Source of the DNA: Comamonadaceae bacterium G21597-S1
GTDB lineage: Bacteria; Pseudomonadota; Gammaproteobacteria; Burkholderiales; Burkholderiaceae_C
Length of the DNA: 64,000 bases
Assembly: GCA_027214345.1 (NCBI GenBank)
Contig: JAPWHR010000007.1
Coordinates: 248,001-312,000, forward strand
Direction of reading: 5' to 3'
Numbering within the stretch: the stretch's first letter is position 1; every line of letters starts with the position of its first letter. This document shows, in pieces, positions 42,764 through 51,425 of the stretch. The translations under genes were made by a program, and so were the position numbers. Under the pieces are notes generated by a model. The model made no database searches and had not been told where the DNA came from. It saw only the letters and a program-made list of their open reading frames with translations.

Positions 42764-43783
42764 CTATTCGAGGACGATGTTCGCCTTCTTGACCACAGGG
42801 CCCCAAAGCGCGATCGACTCCTGGATCAGCCGCCCCATGTCGACTGAGCTGCCACCACCGACGGCATATCCCTGGCTCACCAGAAACTCCTTGATACCGG
42901 GATCGGTCAGTACTTCGTTGAAAGCCTGGTTCAATGCCGCCACAGTTGCATCCGGTGTGCCACGTGGCGCCACGATGCCCCACCAGGCCGGAGCGCGCAT
43001 ATTGGGATACCCGGCTTGGGCGAAAGTGGGAACGTTCGGCAACAGATCGGACTTGGAGTCAAGTCCGAGCGCGATCAGGTCCCCGTTCTGGACCCGGGTC
43101 CTTGCAGCGCCTGCTCCCATCACGGTGACCTGGATCTCGCCTGCAGCCAGGGCCAGAAACACCGGAGCGACTCCCTTGTAAGGAATATGCTCGATCGTCA
43201 TGCCAGTCTGGGACTTGAACAGTTCCATCACCAGATTGGGCGCCGTACCAATTCCGAACGAGCCGTAGTTGACTCGATGCTTCTTGGAATACTCGACCAG
43301 TTCCGGCAGAGTCTTGATACCCAACTTGGCATCGACCGTGATGGCCAACGGCCACTCGGCCACGCTGACGACGGGACGCAGGTCCTTGTCGAGATCGTAC
43401 GGCAGTGTCTTCATCAGCACCTGGTTGGTGGAGAGCGAAAAATCTGTCAACAGTATTGTTTGCCCGTTGGGACTGGCTTTGGCAACATGCTGGGTCGCGA
43501 CGACCGAACCCGCGCCGGGCCTGTTTTCCACGATGACGGGTTGCCCCCACTTTTTCTGCAGCATAGGCGCCATCTTGCGCGCCAGCACATCAGTTGTGCC
43601 ACCGGCAGCGAATGGAATAACGATCGATACGGACCCGGAAGGGAAGCTCTGCGCCAACGCCGGAGAAGGAAGCGAGGCGGCCACCGACAGAGCCAGGGCC
43701 ATCGCACCGATCAATCCGGCGCGTCGAGTCGCACCGAGGTTCGATGACAACTTGCCGGATGCAGCTATGAATTGGTTTTCCAT
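42764..43783 (-). CDS. Bug-type (TctC) TTT periplasmic solute receptor
   Basis: A 339-residue binding protein. A charged N-region is followed by the hydrophobic core RAGLIGAMALALSVAASLPS and cleavage near ALAQ. Then come FPSGSVSIVIPFAAGGTTDV, VIVENRPGAGSVVATQHVAK, NGQTILLTDFSL and IEHIPYKGVAPVFLALAAGE. ATG 43783 is preceded by AAAGGAAC. It converges on the lyase gene across 170 bp and is transcribed away from the P450 promoter region, which has one half-site (43874-43883) of the 30-bp motif on the Bug side. It is an orphan TTT receptor like the others. Confidence 0.94.
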   Translation of the reverse strand: MENQFIAASGKLSSNLGATRRAGLIGAMALALSVAASLPSPALAQSFPSGSVSIVIPFAAGGTTDVLARKMAPMLQKKWGQPVIVENRPGAGSVVATQHVAKASPNGQTILLTDFSLSTNQVLMKTLPYDLDKDLRPVVSVAEWPLAITVDAKLGIKTLPELVEYSKKHRVNYGSFGIGTAPNLVMELFKSQTGMTIEHIPYKGVAPVFLALAAGEIQVTVMGAGAARTRVQNGDLIALGLDSKSDLLPNVPTFAQAGYPNMRAPAWWGIVAPRGTPDATVAALNQAFNEVLTDPGIKEFLVSQGYAVGGGSSVDMGRLIQESIALWGPVVKKANIVLE

Positions 43784-44098
43784 GTCATGTTCCTTTGATT
43801 CTGTTGGTACCTGCGCAAGCCCTGGTCGAACTGGCTGCACAGTCCATAGTGCTGATTGTTGATATAGCGTTACCGAAAAATGGAGATTAACATGGTCCGC
43901 AGGACTGTGTCAATCACTGCGCATCAGGCCAAAAGAAATATCTGGCCAGTACACCGGGCTCCATGTGACGCCCAGCCATCAGCGATCACGAATCTCGGCC
44001 CATCCTCCCCCAAAACCCGTATTATGGTTTAATACAGCCATTAAACGGGAAACTACAATCGAACTGCGCAATGCAGGCGCACTTTCGAGCATGCTCCG
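43784..44098. promoter_or_regulatory. 315-bp divergent intergenic region
   Basis: Separates the Bug gene (leftward) from the P450 gene (rightward). It contains the full operator-like motif at 44018-44047 and a single CGAAAAATGG half-site at 43874-43883. It is AT-rich in both places. No coding potential was seen. Confidence 0.55.
44018..44047. promoter_or_regulatory. operator-like site, CGTATTATGG-N10-CCATTAAACG
   Basis: Half-sites CGTATTATGG (44018-44027) and CCATTAAACG (44038-44047) form an inverted repeat matching at 8 of 10 positions (10 of 12 with the flanking C-C/G-G) around a 10-base spacer. It is about 50 bases before the P450 start. This is the best dyad of the three inward-facing copies and the easiest to test. 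Confidence 0.6.
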
Positions 44099-45331
44099 AT
44101 GACGCACCACACCCAAACACGCGACCAGGACACGACTGCAACGCCGCTCGCATTCCCGGTGGCGCGGCAGTGCCCCTACCATCCACCGTCAGCGTATACG
44201 GAACTGCAGGACCGATCTGGTCTGCGGCAGGTGAGGTTATGGGACGGCCAGGTCGCGTGGTTGGTGACGCGCTACGCGGACTTTCGCGCCGTGCTCAAGG
44301 ACCGGCGTTTCAGCGCCGACACGCGTCATCCCAACTTCCCGAATCCGAATCCGGGCATGCAGATCGCACGTGGAAAATACCGTGCCTTCGTCTCCATGGA
44401 CGAGCCCGAGCACAACCGACACCGCCGCATGCTGACGGCCGAGTTTTCTCGCAAACGGATCGAGACACTGCGCCCTTGCATCCAAACCATCATTGACGAA
44501 TTGGTCACAGATCTTCTTGCCGGGCCGCGGCCGGTGGATTTCATGCGCTGCGTCGCGTTGCCCTTTCCGTCGCAAGTCATCTGCCTGATGCTGGGCGTAC
44601 CATACGAAGCGCACGACTTCTTCCAGGAACGCGCGGCGGTCCTGGTATCGACGACCAGCACCCTGGAAGAGGCGGCTCTGGCGTCCCATGAGCTGATCGA
44701 TGTGTACCTGTCGGACCTGATCGATCAAAAGATCGCGCAGCCACAAGACGACATCATCAGCCGACTGGTAGTCGGCCCGCTGGCCCACGACGACCTCGAC
44801 AAGGGTGAGTTATTGGCGATGACACGGCTGTTGCTGGTTGCCGGGCACGAGACCACGGCCAACACCATCACCCTGTCGATACTGACACTGCTGCGACACC
44901 CGGAGCAACTGGCCGCGCTTCGAGAGAATCCATCCTTGCTGCCCCAGGCGGTGTCCGAGTTGCTGCGTTACCTCGACCCGACACAGGGCGGGCGCCGACG
45001 GGTGGCAAGCGAAGATGTAATGATTGGAGGCCAGTGGATTCGGGCCGGCGAAGCGGTGGTAGCGCTGAACCACGTCGCAGACCGTGACGCCGCCCAGTTC
45101 CCTGATCCGCACCGCTTCGATATCCACCGCGCACCGAGCTACCATCTGGCATTTGGTGATGGCATACACCAGTGCCTTGGGCAAGTGCTCGCTCAGGTGG
45201 AGATCGAGATGGCCCTTGCAACCGTGCTGCGCCGGATCCCCAGTCTGCGACTTGCCGTGCCGCTGGAGGAACTGGAATTCCTCGATGAGCGCGTCGTCTA
45301 TGGCATGCGGGCTATGCCGATCACCTGGTAG
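44099..45331 (+). CDS. cytochrome P450
   Basis: A 410-residue soluble bacterial P450. The I-helix oxygen-activation motif AGHETT begins at residue 248, the ExxR of helix K is in AVSELLRYLDPTQGG, and the heme-thiolate Cys359 is in LAFGDGIHQCLGQVLAQ. The B-C region has FVSMDEPEHNRHRRMLTAEF. The end YGMRAMPITW resembles CYP105/CYP107-like proteins. It uses two electrons and O2 to hydroxylate or O-demethylate its substrate. The next gene, 28 bases on, is its ferredoxin. With an operator shared with the dioxygenase operon, it may make the phenol or carboxylate used in region B. Confidence 0.96.
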   Translation: MTHHTQTRDQDTTATPLAFPVARQCPYHPPSAYTELQDRSGLRQVRLWDGQVAWLVTRYADFRAVLKDRRFSADTRHPNFPNPNPGMQIARGKYRAFVSMDEPEHNRHRRMLTAEFSRKRIETLRPCIQTIIDELVTDLLAGPRPVDFMRCVALPFPSQVICLMLGVPYEAHDFFQERAAVLVSTTSTLEEAALASHELIDVYLSDLIDQKIAQPQDDIISRLVVGPLAHDDLDKGELLAMTRLLLVAGHETTANTITLSILTLLRHPEQLAALRENPSLLPQAVSELLRYLDPTQGGRRRVASEDVMIGGQWIRAGEAVVALNHVADRDAAQFPDPHRFDIHRAPSYHLAFGDGIHQCLGQVLAQVEIEMALATVLRRIPSLRLAVPLEELEFLDERVVYGMRAMPITW

Positions 45332-45359
45332 CCCGCAAGATCAGGTTGAAGGGGACAAA

Positions 45360-45557
45360 GTGAATATCCAGTTGGACAGGAGTGTCTGTGTAGGCGCGGG
45401 CCGATGCGCGATCACCGCGCCAGCCGTATTCGAACAGTCCGTCGACGATGGTCTGGCGGTCCTTCTGCTGCAGATCGTCGATGCGGCCCATCTCGAGCAG
45501 GTCAGGCAAGCCATTAGAGACTGCCCATCGCAGGCTATCTCGCTCGACTCTGATTGA
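45360..45557 (+). CDS. small ferredoxin, [3Fe-4S] type, P450 partner
   Basis: A 65-residue ferredoxin starting at GTG 45360 with AAGGGGA upstream. The cluster ligands are Cys10 and Cys16 (CVGAGRC, a C-x5-C spacing that suits a [3Fe-4S] cluster) and the late Cys in CPSQAISL. The layout matches the short ferredoxins encoded beside P450 genes in actinobacteria and proteobacteria (FdxE/CYP105 partner type). It follows the P450 by 28 bases, so it should hand over electrons to it. It is short and starts with GTG, and is therefore easily missed by gene callers. Confidence 0.9.
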   Translation: MNIQLDRSVCVGAGRCAITAPAVFEQSVDDGLAVLLLQIVDAAHLEQVRQAIRDCPSQAISLDSD

Positions 45558-45871
45558 CGAGATCGTCACGCTGGGTCACGAATCACACTGCCATCGGCGT
45601 GGCGGACGTGGCTGGCAAGCGAACGCGTACAAGGCCCTCGCAACCACCCGTCATGATCTCTTCGCACTTGGCGCGCCATGTAGGAAAGCGATCAAGGGCA
45701 TGACGCCCCTCGGCTTGTCTCGCAACTTCTCGCTGCGGTCGCGGCAGTGATGCGGCGCCCATTCAACAGCAGGCACAAGTCAGCCACCGGCTTGAGCCCG
45801 AGTCGCGCGACACGCGTCCTGCCGTGCCCCCTGTGTTGACATTGAATCCGCTCCGGCTAGGTTCGCGATGG
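45558..45871. other. 314-bp gap between convergent genes, nothing recognised
   Basis: Non-coding between the ferredoxin and the reductase on the other strand. Short frames exist but none shows protein-family similarity or a ribosome-binding site. No clear hairpin terminator was found either. Confidence 0.5.
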
Positions 45872-46837
45872 CTACAGATCCAGAACCAGCAGTCGTGAAC
45901 GGGCCCGCGAACAACATGGTGTGAACTGGTCGTTGGCGACACGTTCCTCTTCCAGCAGGTATTGGTCGCGATGGTCCGGCTCACCCTCGAGCACCCGTGT
46001 GAGACAGGTTCCGCAGACACCCTGCTCGCACGAAACCGGGATCTCGACGCCTTGCTCGGCCAATGCCGTCGTAACCGACTTGTCCGCAGCGATGGTATAG
46101 ACCTTGCCGGTACTGGCGATCTTCACATCGAAGGCGACGTCGGTATCCACATGCACCACTTCGGCGCCGAAAAATTCGTAGTGAATCTGGCCTTCGTTCC
46201 AGCCGGCCTTGCGCGCGCTTGCCAGCACGAACTCCAGGAAGCCGGCCGGCCCACATACATATAGGTGGGTTCCTTCAATCGGCTGCGCCAACAGGGCTGC
46301 AATATCGAGTTTTCGCTCGATGGGGCCATCGTCATGGTGAAAATGCACTCGACGTGCAAATTCCGATCCGGCGATGCGGCCATGAAATGCGGTTCGCTCC
46401 AGAGAACGAGTGCAATAGTGCATCTCGAATTCGGCGTCAGTATTGTGCAACCGCTGTGCCATGCACAGGATGGGGGTCACACCGATCCCTCCGGCCATCA
46501 ACAAGGAACGCTTGGCCGCATGTACCAGTGGAAAGTGGTTCTTCGGTTCGCTGATGCGCAGCAGATCACCCTCCTGCAAGGCATCGTGCATGGCCACCGA
46601 TCCGCCGCGCGATTTCGGGTCTCGTAACACGGCGATCAGGTAGTGCGTCGTCAGGGTTGCGTCGTTGCACAAGGAGTACTGGCGTACCATGCCGCCGGGA
46701 ACCTGCACATCAATATGGGCGCCCGCCGAAAACACCGGAAGGGCCTTCCCATCGGGTCTGACCAATTCATACGAACAGATGTCCACGGCTTCGGCCCGCT
46801 TGCGCGAAACCCGTACTTCAAACATGGCTTGGCTCAT
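45872..46837 (-). CDS. FMN/NAD-dependent oxidoreductase with C-terminal [2Fe-2S] (phthalate-dioxygenase-reductase type)
   Basis: A 321-residue electron-transfer reductase. Order of domains: flavin domain (GAHIDVQVPGG, RQYSLCND), NAD domain (LLMAGGIGVTPILCMA, THLYVCGPAGFLEFVLA) and a C-terminal plant-type [2Fe-2S] domain with VSCEQGVCGTCLTRVLEGEP and a late FTPCCSRA. This VanB/PDR-like design serves Rieske oxygenases. GAGGAGAAG precedes ATG 46837. It is the only such reductase in the window, while two Rieske systems and a P450 lack one of their own, so it may serve several of them. Confidence 0.95.
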   Translation of the reverse strand: MSQAMFEVRVSRKRAEAVDICSYELVRPDGKALPVFSAGAHIDVQVPGGMVRQYSLCNDATLTTHYLIAVLRDPKSRGGSVAMHDALQEGDLLRISEPKNHFPLVHAAKRSLLMAGGIGVTPILCMAQRLHNTDAEFEMHYCTRSLERTAFHGRIAGSEFARRVHFHHDDGPIERKLDIAALLAQPIEGTHLYVCGPAGFLEFVLASARKAGWNEGQIHYEFFGAEVVHVDTDVAFDVKIASTGKVYTIAADKSVTTALAEQGVEIPVSCEQGVCGTCLTRVLEGEPDHRDQYLLEEERVANDQFTPCCSRARSRLLVLDL

Positions 46838-47473
46838 CGAACTTCTCCTCACAATAGATACACGAATCGATCCAACAGCGTTCAAAGATGCTTACGCTGC
46901 GTTTCTGCATACCCTTCCAAGACCCGTCGTCGACCTCGATGACACGGTCGTACGCGCGAATCACAGCGGGCGCGTCAACCTGGCAATGCGGTCCAAACCG
47001 CCATGACCAAACACTGGCAGCACCGTCGGTGGTAACAGTGCCGCGCGGCGCCGGATCGGTGCTATCGGCACCGATTTGAATCCAATCTACGCGCCGGACC
47101 CCTGTCGAGCCAACGATGGAGGCCGACTTCAGGCAGGTTGGCTGCAGACAAGTACAAATCACTGTCAGGTGAAACGGTTGCCTACTCTGTGTGTGGACCG
47201 TGCTGGGGACGACCCGACGGGAAGAACCCATGGCAGACCCGCCCGCGCGGCACATGCTGCAACTGTCATCTTGCGACGCCGCAGTCTTTGCAGCCCAGGC
47301 GACATGTGAGCGAGCCTTGATGCAATTCGTCACTTCTCGGCCAAGCTACGGCTGAAGCGAATCGGCCTACTGGGCGTCGCCACGACGCGACAGTGGCGCG
47401 TTTGCCGATCAGGCATGGTCGTCACCATCGTCGAATCGTGGACCGTGACGATGGACGCGCGCTCCGACCGAAA
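46838..47473. other. 636-bp intergenic stretch without a convincing gene
   Basis: Upstream of the reductase start and downstream of the region D operon end. It includes an 8-bp perfect inverted repeat, ATCGGTGC (47055-47062) and GCACCGAT (47068-47075), followed by a few T residues, perhaps a terminator for the leftward operon or an operator. Frames across it (for example 46818-47333 minus strand) have no recognisable similarity and unusual composition. It may contain decayed coding DNA. Confidence 0.45.
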
Positions 47474-48661
47474 TCAGTCCGCCAGCAACTTGCGCGAACG
47501 CATCCATTCCAACGTGAGATTCGTCGCCTGCGCCAGCAACTCCGGCTGCCCCTGGTAGTAGTGTTTGGCACCCTTGATCACATGGTGCGTCTTGTCGATG
47601 CTGCCCGCCGCCGCGAAGATCTGCGGCAGGTCGGACGCCGGGCAGGCTTCGTCGGCCGAGTTCTCCATCACCATCAGCGGTACGGTGATCGACGCAGCGG
47701 CCTCGGCGCCATTGACGTGGGAATCGTCGACAGACCACTGCGACAACCAGGAGCGCAGCGTCGAATACCGCGCCCATCCGACCGGGCCCGAATTCGCCGA
47801 TTCGGGATCGCCGGACACACAGACACCCGGCGGGCGGTCGTTGGGATCGATGGCTGGGTCGACATACCGCAGGTCGGCCATCGTGCGGTGGGTCAGCAAC
47901 CCGCGCTCCTGCTCCTTGCCGCCCTGCTTGCGCAAACCCTCCAGCACCTCCTGGACCATGTCGGTGCGCCGGCGCAGCCTGGCGAGTTGTGCCTTGCGAT
48001 AGAAGTCGACGTAGTCGCTGCTGAACGGCGGCTTGTTCGGGTTGCGCGAATCGTAGATGTCCAGTTCGACGGTACGTCGGGTGGGATCGTGTTCATCCAG
48101 TACCGACGGATCGATCGATTGCGACAACAGCCGCGCGCGGGAAATGTTGGCCGCCTGGAAGATGATGCCGTCCACCGGCGGCAGACCCGCTGCCACCAGG
48201 TCGGCCGGGTCGCCTGCCGGCGTGGTGCGGACCGTCGGTTTTTCCGCCTGCGACTGGTAGAACAGCGCCAGCGGGCCACCGCCCGACCAGCCCAGAAGCA
48301 CGACCTTGCGATAACCCCAGACCTCGCGCGCATGGCGAATGTACACGCCCAGGTCGACGGCGACCTTCTCCATGATCAGCGGTGTGTCGTTGCGGAAATA
48401 ACGGTTGCCGGCACAGAGCACATGCAGGCCGGCGGCCGCCAGTGCTCGTGGTACCGGCAATACCTGCAACGACGTGGTCGGATGCATCATGACGACCAGG
48501 GTGTCCGAGTCCCGTCCGCGTGGCATGTTCAGCACGCCTTCGAGATTGACGACGCCCTGCGATCCGGCAAAGCCGTAGATCTCCTTGAACGCGGCGCTTT
48601 CGTGGTGCTGCAAGTGCACGGCCTGCGCGAGGATCGGGGACTCCGCTTGCGGATAACTCAT
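47474..48661 (-). CDS. alpha/beta hydrolase
   Basis: A 395-residue alpha/beta-hydrolase. The nucleophile elbow is VLLGWSGGGPLALFYQSQ with Ser near residue 126; a late acid appears in VMENSADEACPASDLPQIF and the catalytic His in KGAKHYYQGQPELLAQ. Strand 3 is TLVVMMHPTTSLQVLPVPRA. There is a large cap insertion (about residues 150-250). It is the last gene of the leftward region D operon and overlaps the VOC gene by 4 bases. It probably hydrolyses an ester, lactone or ring-cleavage product made by the upstream oxygenases; the substrate is unknown. Confidence 0.88.
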   Translation of the reverse strand: MSYPQAESPILAQAVHLQHHESAAFKEIYGFAGSQGVVNLEGVLNMPRGRDSDTLVVMMHPTTSLQVLPVPRALAAAGLHVLCAGNRYFRNDTPLIMEKVAVDLGVYIRHAREVWGYRKVVLLGWSGGGPLALFYQSQAEKPTVRTTPAGDPADLVAAGLPPVDGIIFQAANISRARLLSQSIDPSVLDEHDPTRRTVELDIYDSRNPNKPPFSSDYVDFYRKAQLARLRRRTDMVQEVLEGLRKQGGKEQERGLLTHRTMADLRYVDPAIDPNDRPPGVCVSGDPESANSGPVGWARYSTLRSWLSQWSVDDSHVNGAEAAASITVPLMVMENSADEACPASDLPQIFAAAGSIDKTHHVIKGAKHYYQGQPELLAQATNLTLEWMRSRKLLAD

Positions 48662-49272
48662 TCCTGGCCCTTTCGCATGCGGATCAGTTCGATCAACGCG
48701 GCGCTAGCGTCGTTGCCGGCCGCCTTTGCAGCGCGCTTTGCCTCTTCCCAGGCATCCAAGTCGGCGCGTGCTTGCCGGGCGTGTTGCGACCATGTCGCGT
48801 CGATATTGGTCGTGAGTTCCAGGCGGTGACCGTCGGGATCGTGGAAATAGATGCTGTAGATGATGCCGTGGTCGGTCGGCCCGACGATCTCGACGCCGTT
48901 GGCCTGCAGCCACTGCGCCCAGCGATCGACGTCGTCCCTGGACGCCACTTCCATCGCAAAATGGTCGAACACGTCGTAGCCGGGGTGGGATGCCGGCGCG
49001 CGCGGCGGCAGCGACGGCGACTCGAAGAACGCAATCGTCGAGCCGTCGGCCATCTGGAAGAACAGGTGCAGATACGGAAACGGCTGCCCGGTCGACGGTA
49101 CGCGGTCGTCCATGACGGTATGCACCATCTCCATGCCCATGATGCGCGAATAGAAGTCGGTCGTGCGGGCCGCGTCAGCGATCGCGCTGGCCGCATGGTG
49201 CAGTTTCTGCGGCAGCAACCCGGGCGGGCGGTGCGGCGCTGCGGCGGCCGGCCTGGATAAGGTTTCAGTCAT
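48658..49272 (-). CDS. VOC family protein, extradiol dioxygenase/glyoxalase-like with full metal set
   Basis: A 204-residue single-unit VOC protein. Metal-ligand candidates fit all family positions: His25/His26 (KLHHAASAI), Glu84 (IAFFESPS), His104 (VFDHFAMEV) and Glu152 (GHRLELTTN). The His-His-Glu subset fits iron-dependent ring cleavage, and all four fit a glyoxalase-type site. A C-terminal helical tail of about 45 residues (SQHARQARADLDAWEEAKRA) is extra. AAGGAG precedes ATG 49272. It lies between the SDR and hydrolase genes in the operon with a flavin hydroxylase and Rieske oxygenase, so ring cleavage is a reasonable guess. Confidence 0.9.
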   Translation of the reverse strand: MTETLSRPAAAAPHRPPGLLPQKLHHAASAIADAARTTDFYSRIMGMEMVHTVMDDRVPSTGQPFPYLHLFFQMADGSTIAFFESPSLPPRAPASHPGYDVFDHFAMEVASRDDVDRWAQWLQANGVEIVGPTDHGIIYSIYFHDPDGHRLELTTNIDATWSQHARQARADLDAWEEAKRAAKAAGNDASAALIELIRMRKGQE

Positions 49273-49288
49273 AGGGGATCTCCTTGTT

Positions 49289-50074
49289 TCACCAGGGCAT
49301 GGGCCCGTTTTCGTCGAAGAATGCGCCGCTCGGTCCGGCGGCGTCCAGTGTTGCCAGGCGCACCACGACGGCGGCGCCACGCGCCACCGGCTTGCCACCC
49401 TGGTTGAGCGTCATGTCGGTATGGGTGTAGCCCGGATCGGCGGCGTTGACCTTGATGCCGGCATCGCGCAGCTCGTTGGCGAACTGCACCGTAATCGAAT
49501 TGACCGCGGTCTTGGACACGTTGTAGCTCAGCATCGGCTTGGCCTGGAACTTGGTGCCGATGAAGGCCGACAAGGTCAGCGAACCCAGGCCGCTCGAAAG
49601 GTTGACGATGCGTGCGGCGCGGGACAGGCGTAACAGCGGCAACATGGCTTGCGTCACGGCGATGACGCCGAACACATTGGTCTCGAAGGTCTCGCGCACG
49701 ACTTCCATCGTTGCAGCGCTCGGCGGCGCGGGGTCGAACTCCAGCTTGATCGCGGCGTTGTTGACCAATACGTCGAGCCGGCCGAACTGGGCGAGGATGG
49801 ACTCGGCTGCCGCTGCGATCGACGCCCCGTCGGTGACATCGAGCGCGATGCCGTGGGCATCTGCGCCACCGCTGCGCAACTGATCGACCGCACGCGCGCG
49901 ACGCGCGGCATCGCGCGCGCCGACGAGGACGGTGTGGCCCAGGGCGCCCAGTTGCCGGGCGACCTCCAGGCCGATGCCCTTGTTGGCTCCAGTGATCAAC
50001 GCGATCGGGTTTCCGGATCTCTCCGGCCTGAGTCGTTCGGCGTCCACGGTGTGCGGGGCCACGACGCCTGTCAT
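49289..50074 (-). CDS. short-chain dehydrogenase/reductase
   Basis: A 261-residue classical SDR. It has the cofactor loop TGANKGIGLEVARQLG (from residue 28), LDVTDGASI, LVNNAAIKLEF, IVNLSSGLGSLTLSAF, and the catalytic Tyr184 and Lys188 in LSYNVSKTAVNSIT. VGARD after strand 2 (Ala-Arg) suggests NADP(H). A short N-terminal extension of about 20 residues precedes the Rossmann strand. It lies 16 bases upstream of the VOC gene. It may reduce a ketone or oxidise a dihydrodiol-type intermediate; 120 bp separate it from the CoA-transferase. Confidence 0.92.
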   Translation of the reverse strand: MTGVVAPHTVDAERLRPERSGNPIALITGANKGIGLEVARQLGALGHTVLVGARDAARRARAVDQLRSGGADAHGIALDVTDGASIAAAAESILAQFGRLDVLVNNAAIKLEFDPAPPSAATMEVVRETFETNVFGVIAVTQAMLPLLRLSRAARIVNLSSGLGSLTLSAFIGTKFQAKPMLSYNVSKTAVNSITVQFANELRDAGIKVNAADPGYTHTDMTLNQGGKPVARGAAVVVRLATLDAAGPSGAFFDENGPMPW

Positions 50075-50195
50075 CGATCAAGCTCCTTTCGCCGACCGAC
50101 CCATGGCCTGTTTGTGGCGGCACCGGGGTTGGACGTCGATCGATCCTTGCGGCGGTGCGTCGCCGAGCCGCTCGCATTCAAAGCGGTGCGGCATT

Positions 50196-51425
50196 TCATG
50201 CTGCCTGTGCGACCAGCGTCGCACCCTCATCCACCAGCGCCTGGATCTCGGCCTGCGACAAACCCGCGTCGCGCAGCACGGCAGCGCTGTCCTGGCCGAG
50301 CCGCGGCGCTCGCCGGCGAATAGCCGGCGGCGAAACCGACCACTGGCCAGCGGGCCGGATCTCGCGGATCGCGCCTTCGCTGGCGTGTTCGGCACTCGCC
50401 AGCGTGCCCGTGGCCAGCAGATGCGGATCGTCGAAGACGCTGTCCAGCGTATGCAACGGCGCCGCCGGAATATCGGCCGCGGCAAGGCGGGCCAGCCAAT
50501 CTTCGGTGCTGCGCTGCGCCATCTGCTCCGAGACCAGGCCGTACAAGGCATCCGAGTGTTCGGTCCGCGAGCCGATATCGCGCAGGCGCGGATCCGTCTC
50601 CATCAGATCGGCCTTGCCGACCAGTCCCAGAAAGTTCTTCCAATGCGCATCGGTATAGACGATCACGCAGACATGGCCGTCCGCCGTGCGGTACGGGCGC
50701 CGCTGCTTGTTCAGCGTGCGCAGGTAACCCGGCGGCCCCAGTGGGGGCTCGAACGTCCTGCCACCGAAATGGTCGCCCAACACGTGTTGCGCCATGGTCT
50801 CGAACATCGGTATCTCGATCTGCTGGCCCTGCCCGGTGCGCTCCCGGTGCAGCAGGGCCATCGTGATCGACATCGCGGCATGGACGCCGACCATGCGGTC
50901 ATTGAACGACACCGGCACGTAATGCGGCTCTTCGGATCCGGCTGATACCAGCAGGCTGGGCACCGCCGTCAACCCCTGGACCAGGTCTTCGTACACCGGC
51001 TTGCCGGCGTAGGGGCCATCGCCGAAACCCACCAAGCTGACCCAGATCAGCTTCGGGTTCACCCTGGCCAGCGCAGCGTAGGTGATGCCCAGACGCGCCA
51101 ACGCCGCCGGCCGCACCGACGCAACGACGACATCGGAGGTCTCGACCAGCCGCGCCAGCGCGTCACGTGCCGACGCCTTCTTGAGGTCCAGCACCAGGCT
51201 GCGCTTGTTGCGGTTCAGGTGCAGATAGATCCAGCCCATGCGCGGGCTGCGCATAGGACCCACGCGACGGGTCGTGTCGCCGTCGGGGGACTCGACCTTG
51301 ATGACATCGGCACCGAAGTCGCCGAGCAATTGCGTTGCGAGCGGCCCCATGACGACCGATGTCATGTCGACGATGCGCACACCGTCCAGCACACCGGGCT
51401 TGGTTGCACCTGGAATACTGCTCAT
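50196..51425 (-). CDS. class III CoA-transferase (CaiB/BaiF family)
   Basis: A 409-residue CoA-transferase. It has LDGVRIVDMTSVVMGPLATQ, FGADVIKVESPDGDTTRRVG, NRNKRSLVLDLKKASARDAL and a candidate catalytic Asp in PVSFNDRMVGVHAAMSI, followed by RERTGQGQQIEIPMFETMAQ and TADGHVCVIVYTDAHW. The length is standard. Its start overlaps the flavin hydroxylase stop by 4 bases (ATGA), so translation is coupled. A CoA-transferase inside an oxygenase operon suggests that the aromatic acid, or a ring-cleavage acid, passes through a CoA ester. Confidence 0.92.
   Translation of the reverse strand: MSSIPGATKPGVLDGVRIVDMTSVVMGPLATQLLGDFGADVIKVESPDGDTTRRVGPMRSPRMGWIYLHLNRNKRSLVLDLKKASARDALARLVETSDVVVASVRPAALARLGITYAALARVNPKLIWVSLVGFGDGPYAGKPVYEDLVQGLTAVPSLLVSAGSEEPHYVPVSFNDRMVGVHAAMSITMALLHRERTGQGQQIEIPMFETMAQHVLGDHFGGRTFEPPLGPPGYLRTLNKQRRPYRTADGHVCVIVYTDAHWKNFLGLVGKADLMETDPRLRDIGSRTEHSDALYGLVSEQMAQRSTEDWLARLAAADIPAAPLHTLDSVFDDPHLLATGTLASAEHASEGAIREIRPAGQWSVSPPAIRRRAPRLGQDSAAVLRDAGLSQAEIQALVDEGATLVAQAA

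Noticed and set aside
45448-45750. Frame downstream of the ferredoxin
   Set aside because: It overlaps the ferredoxin in another frame and shows no similarity; the gap is better left as non-coding.
46818-47333. 171-codon minus-strand frame in the gap upstream of the reductase
   Set aside because: No recognisable domain, no ribosome-binding site and odd composition; it also overlaps the reductase start region.
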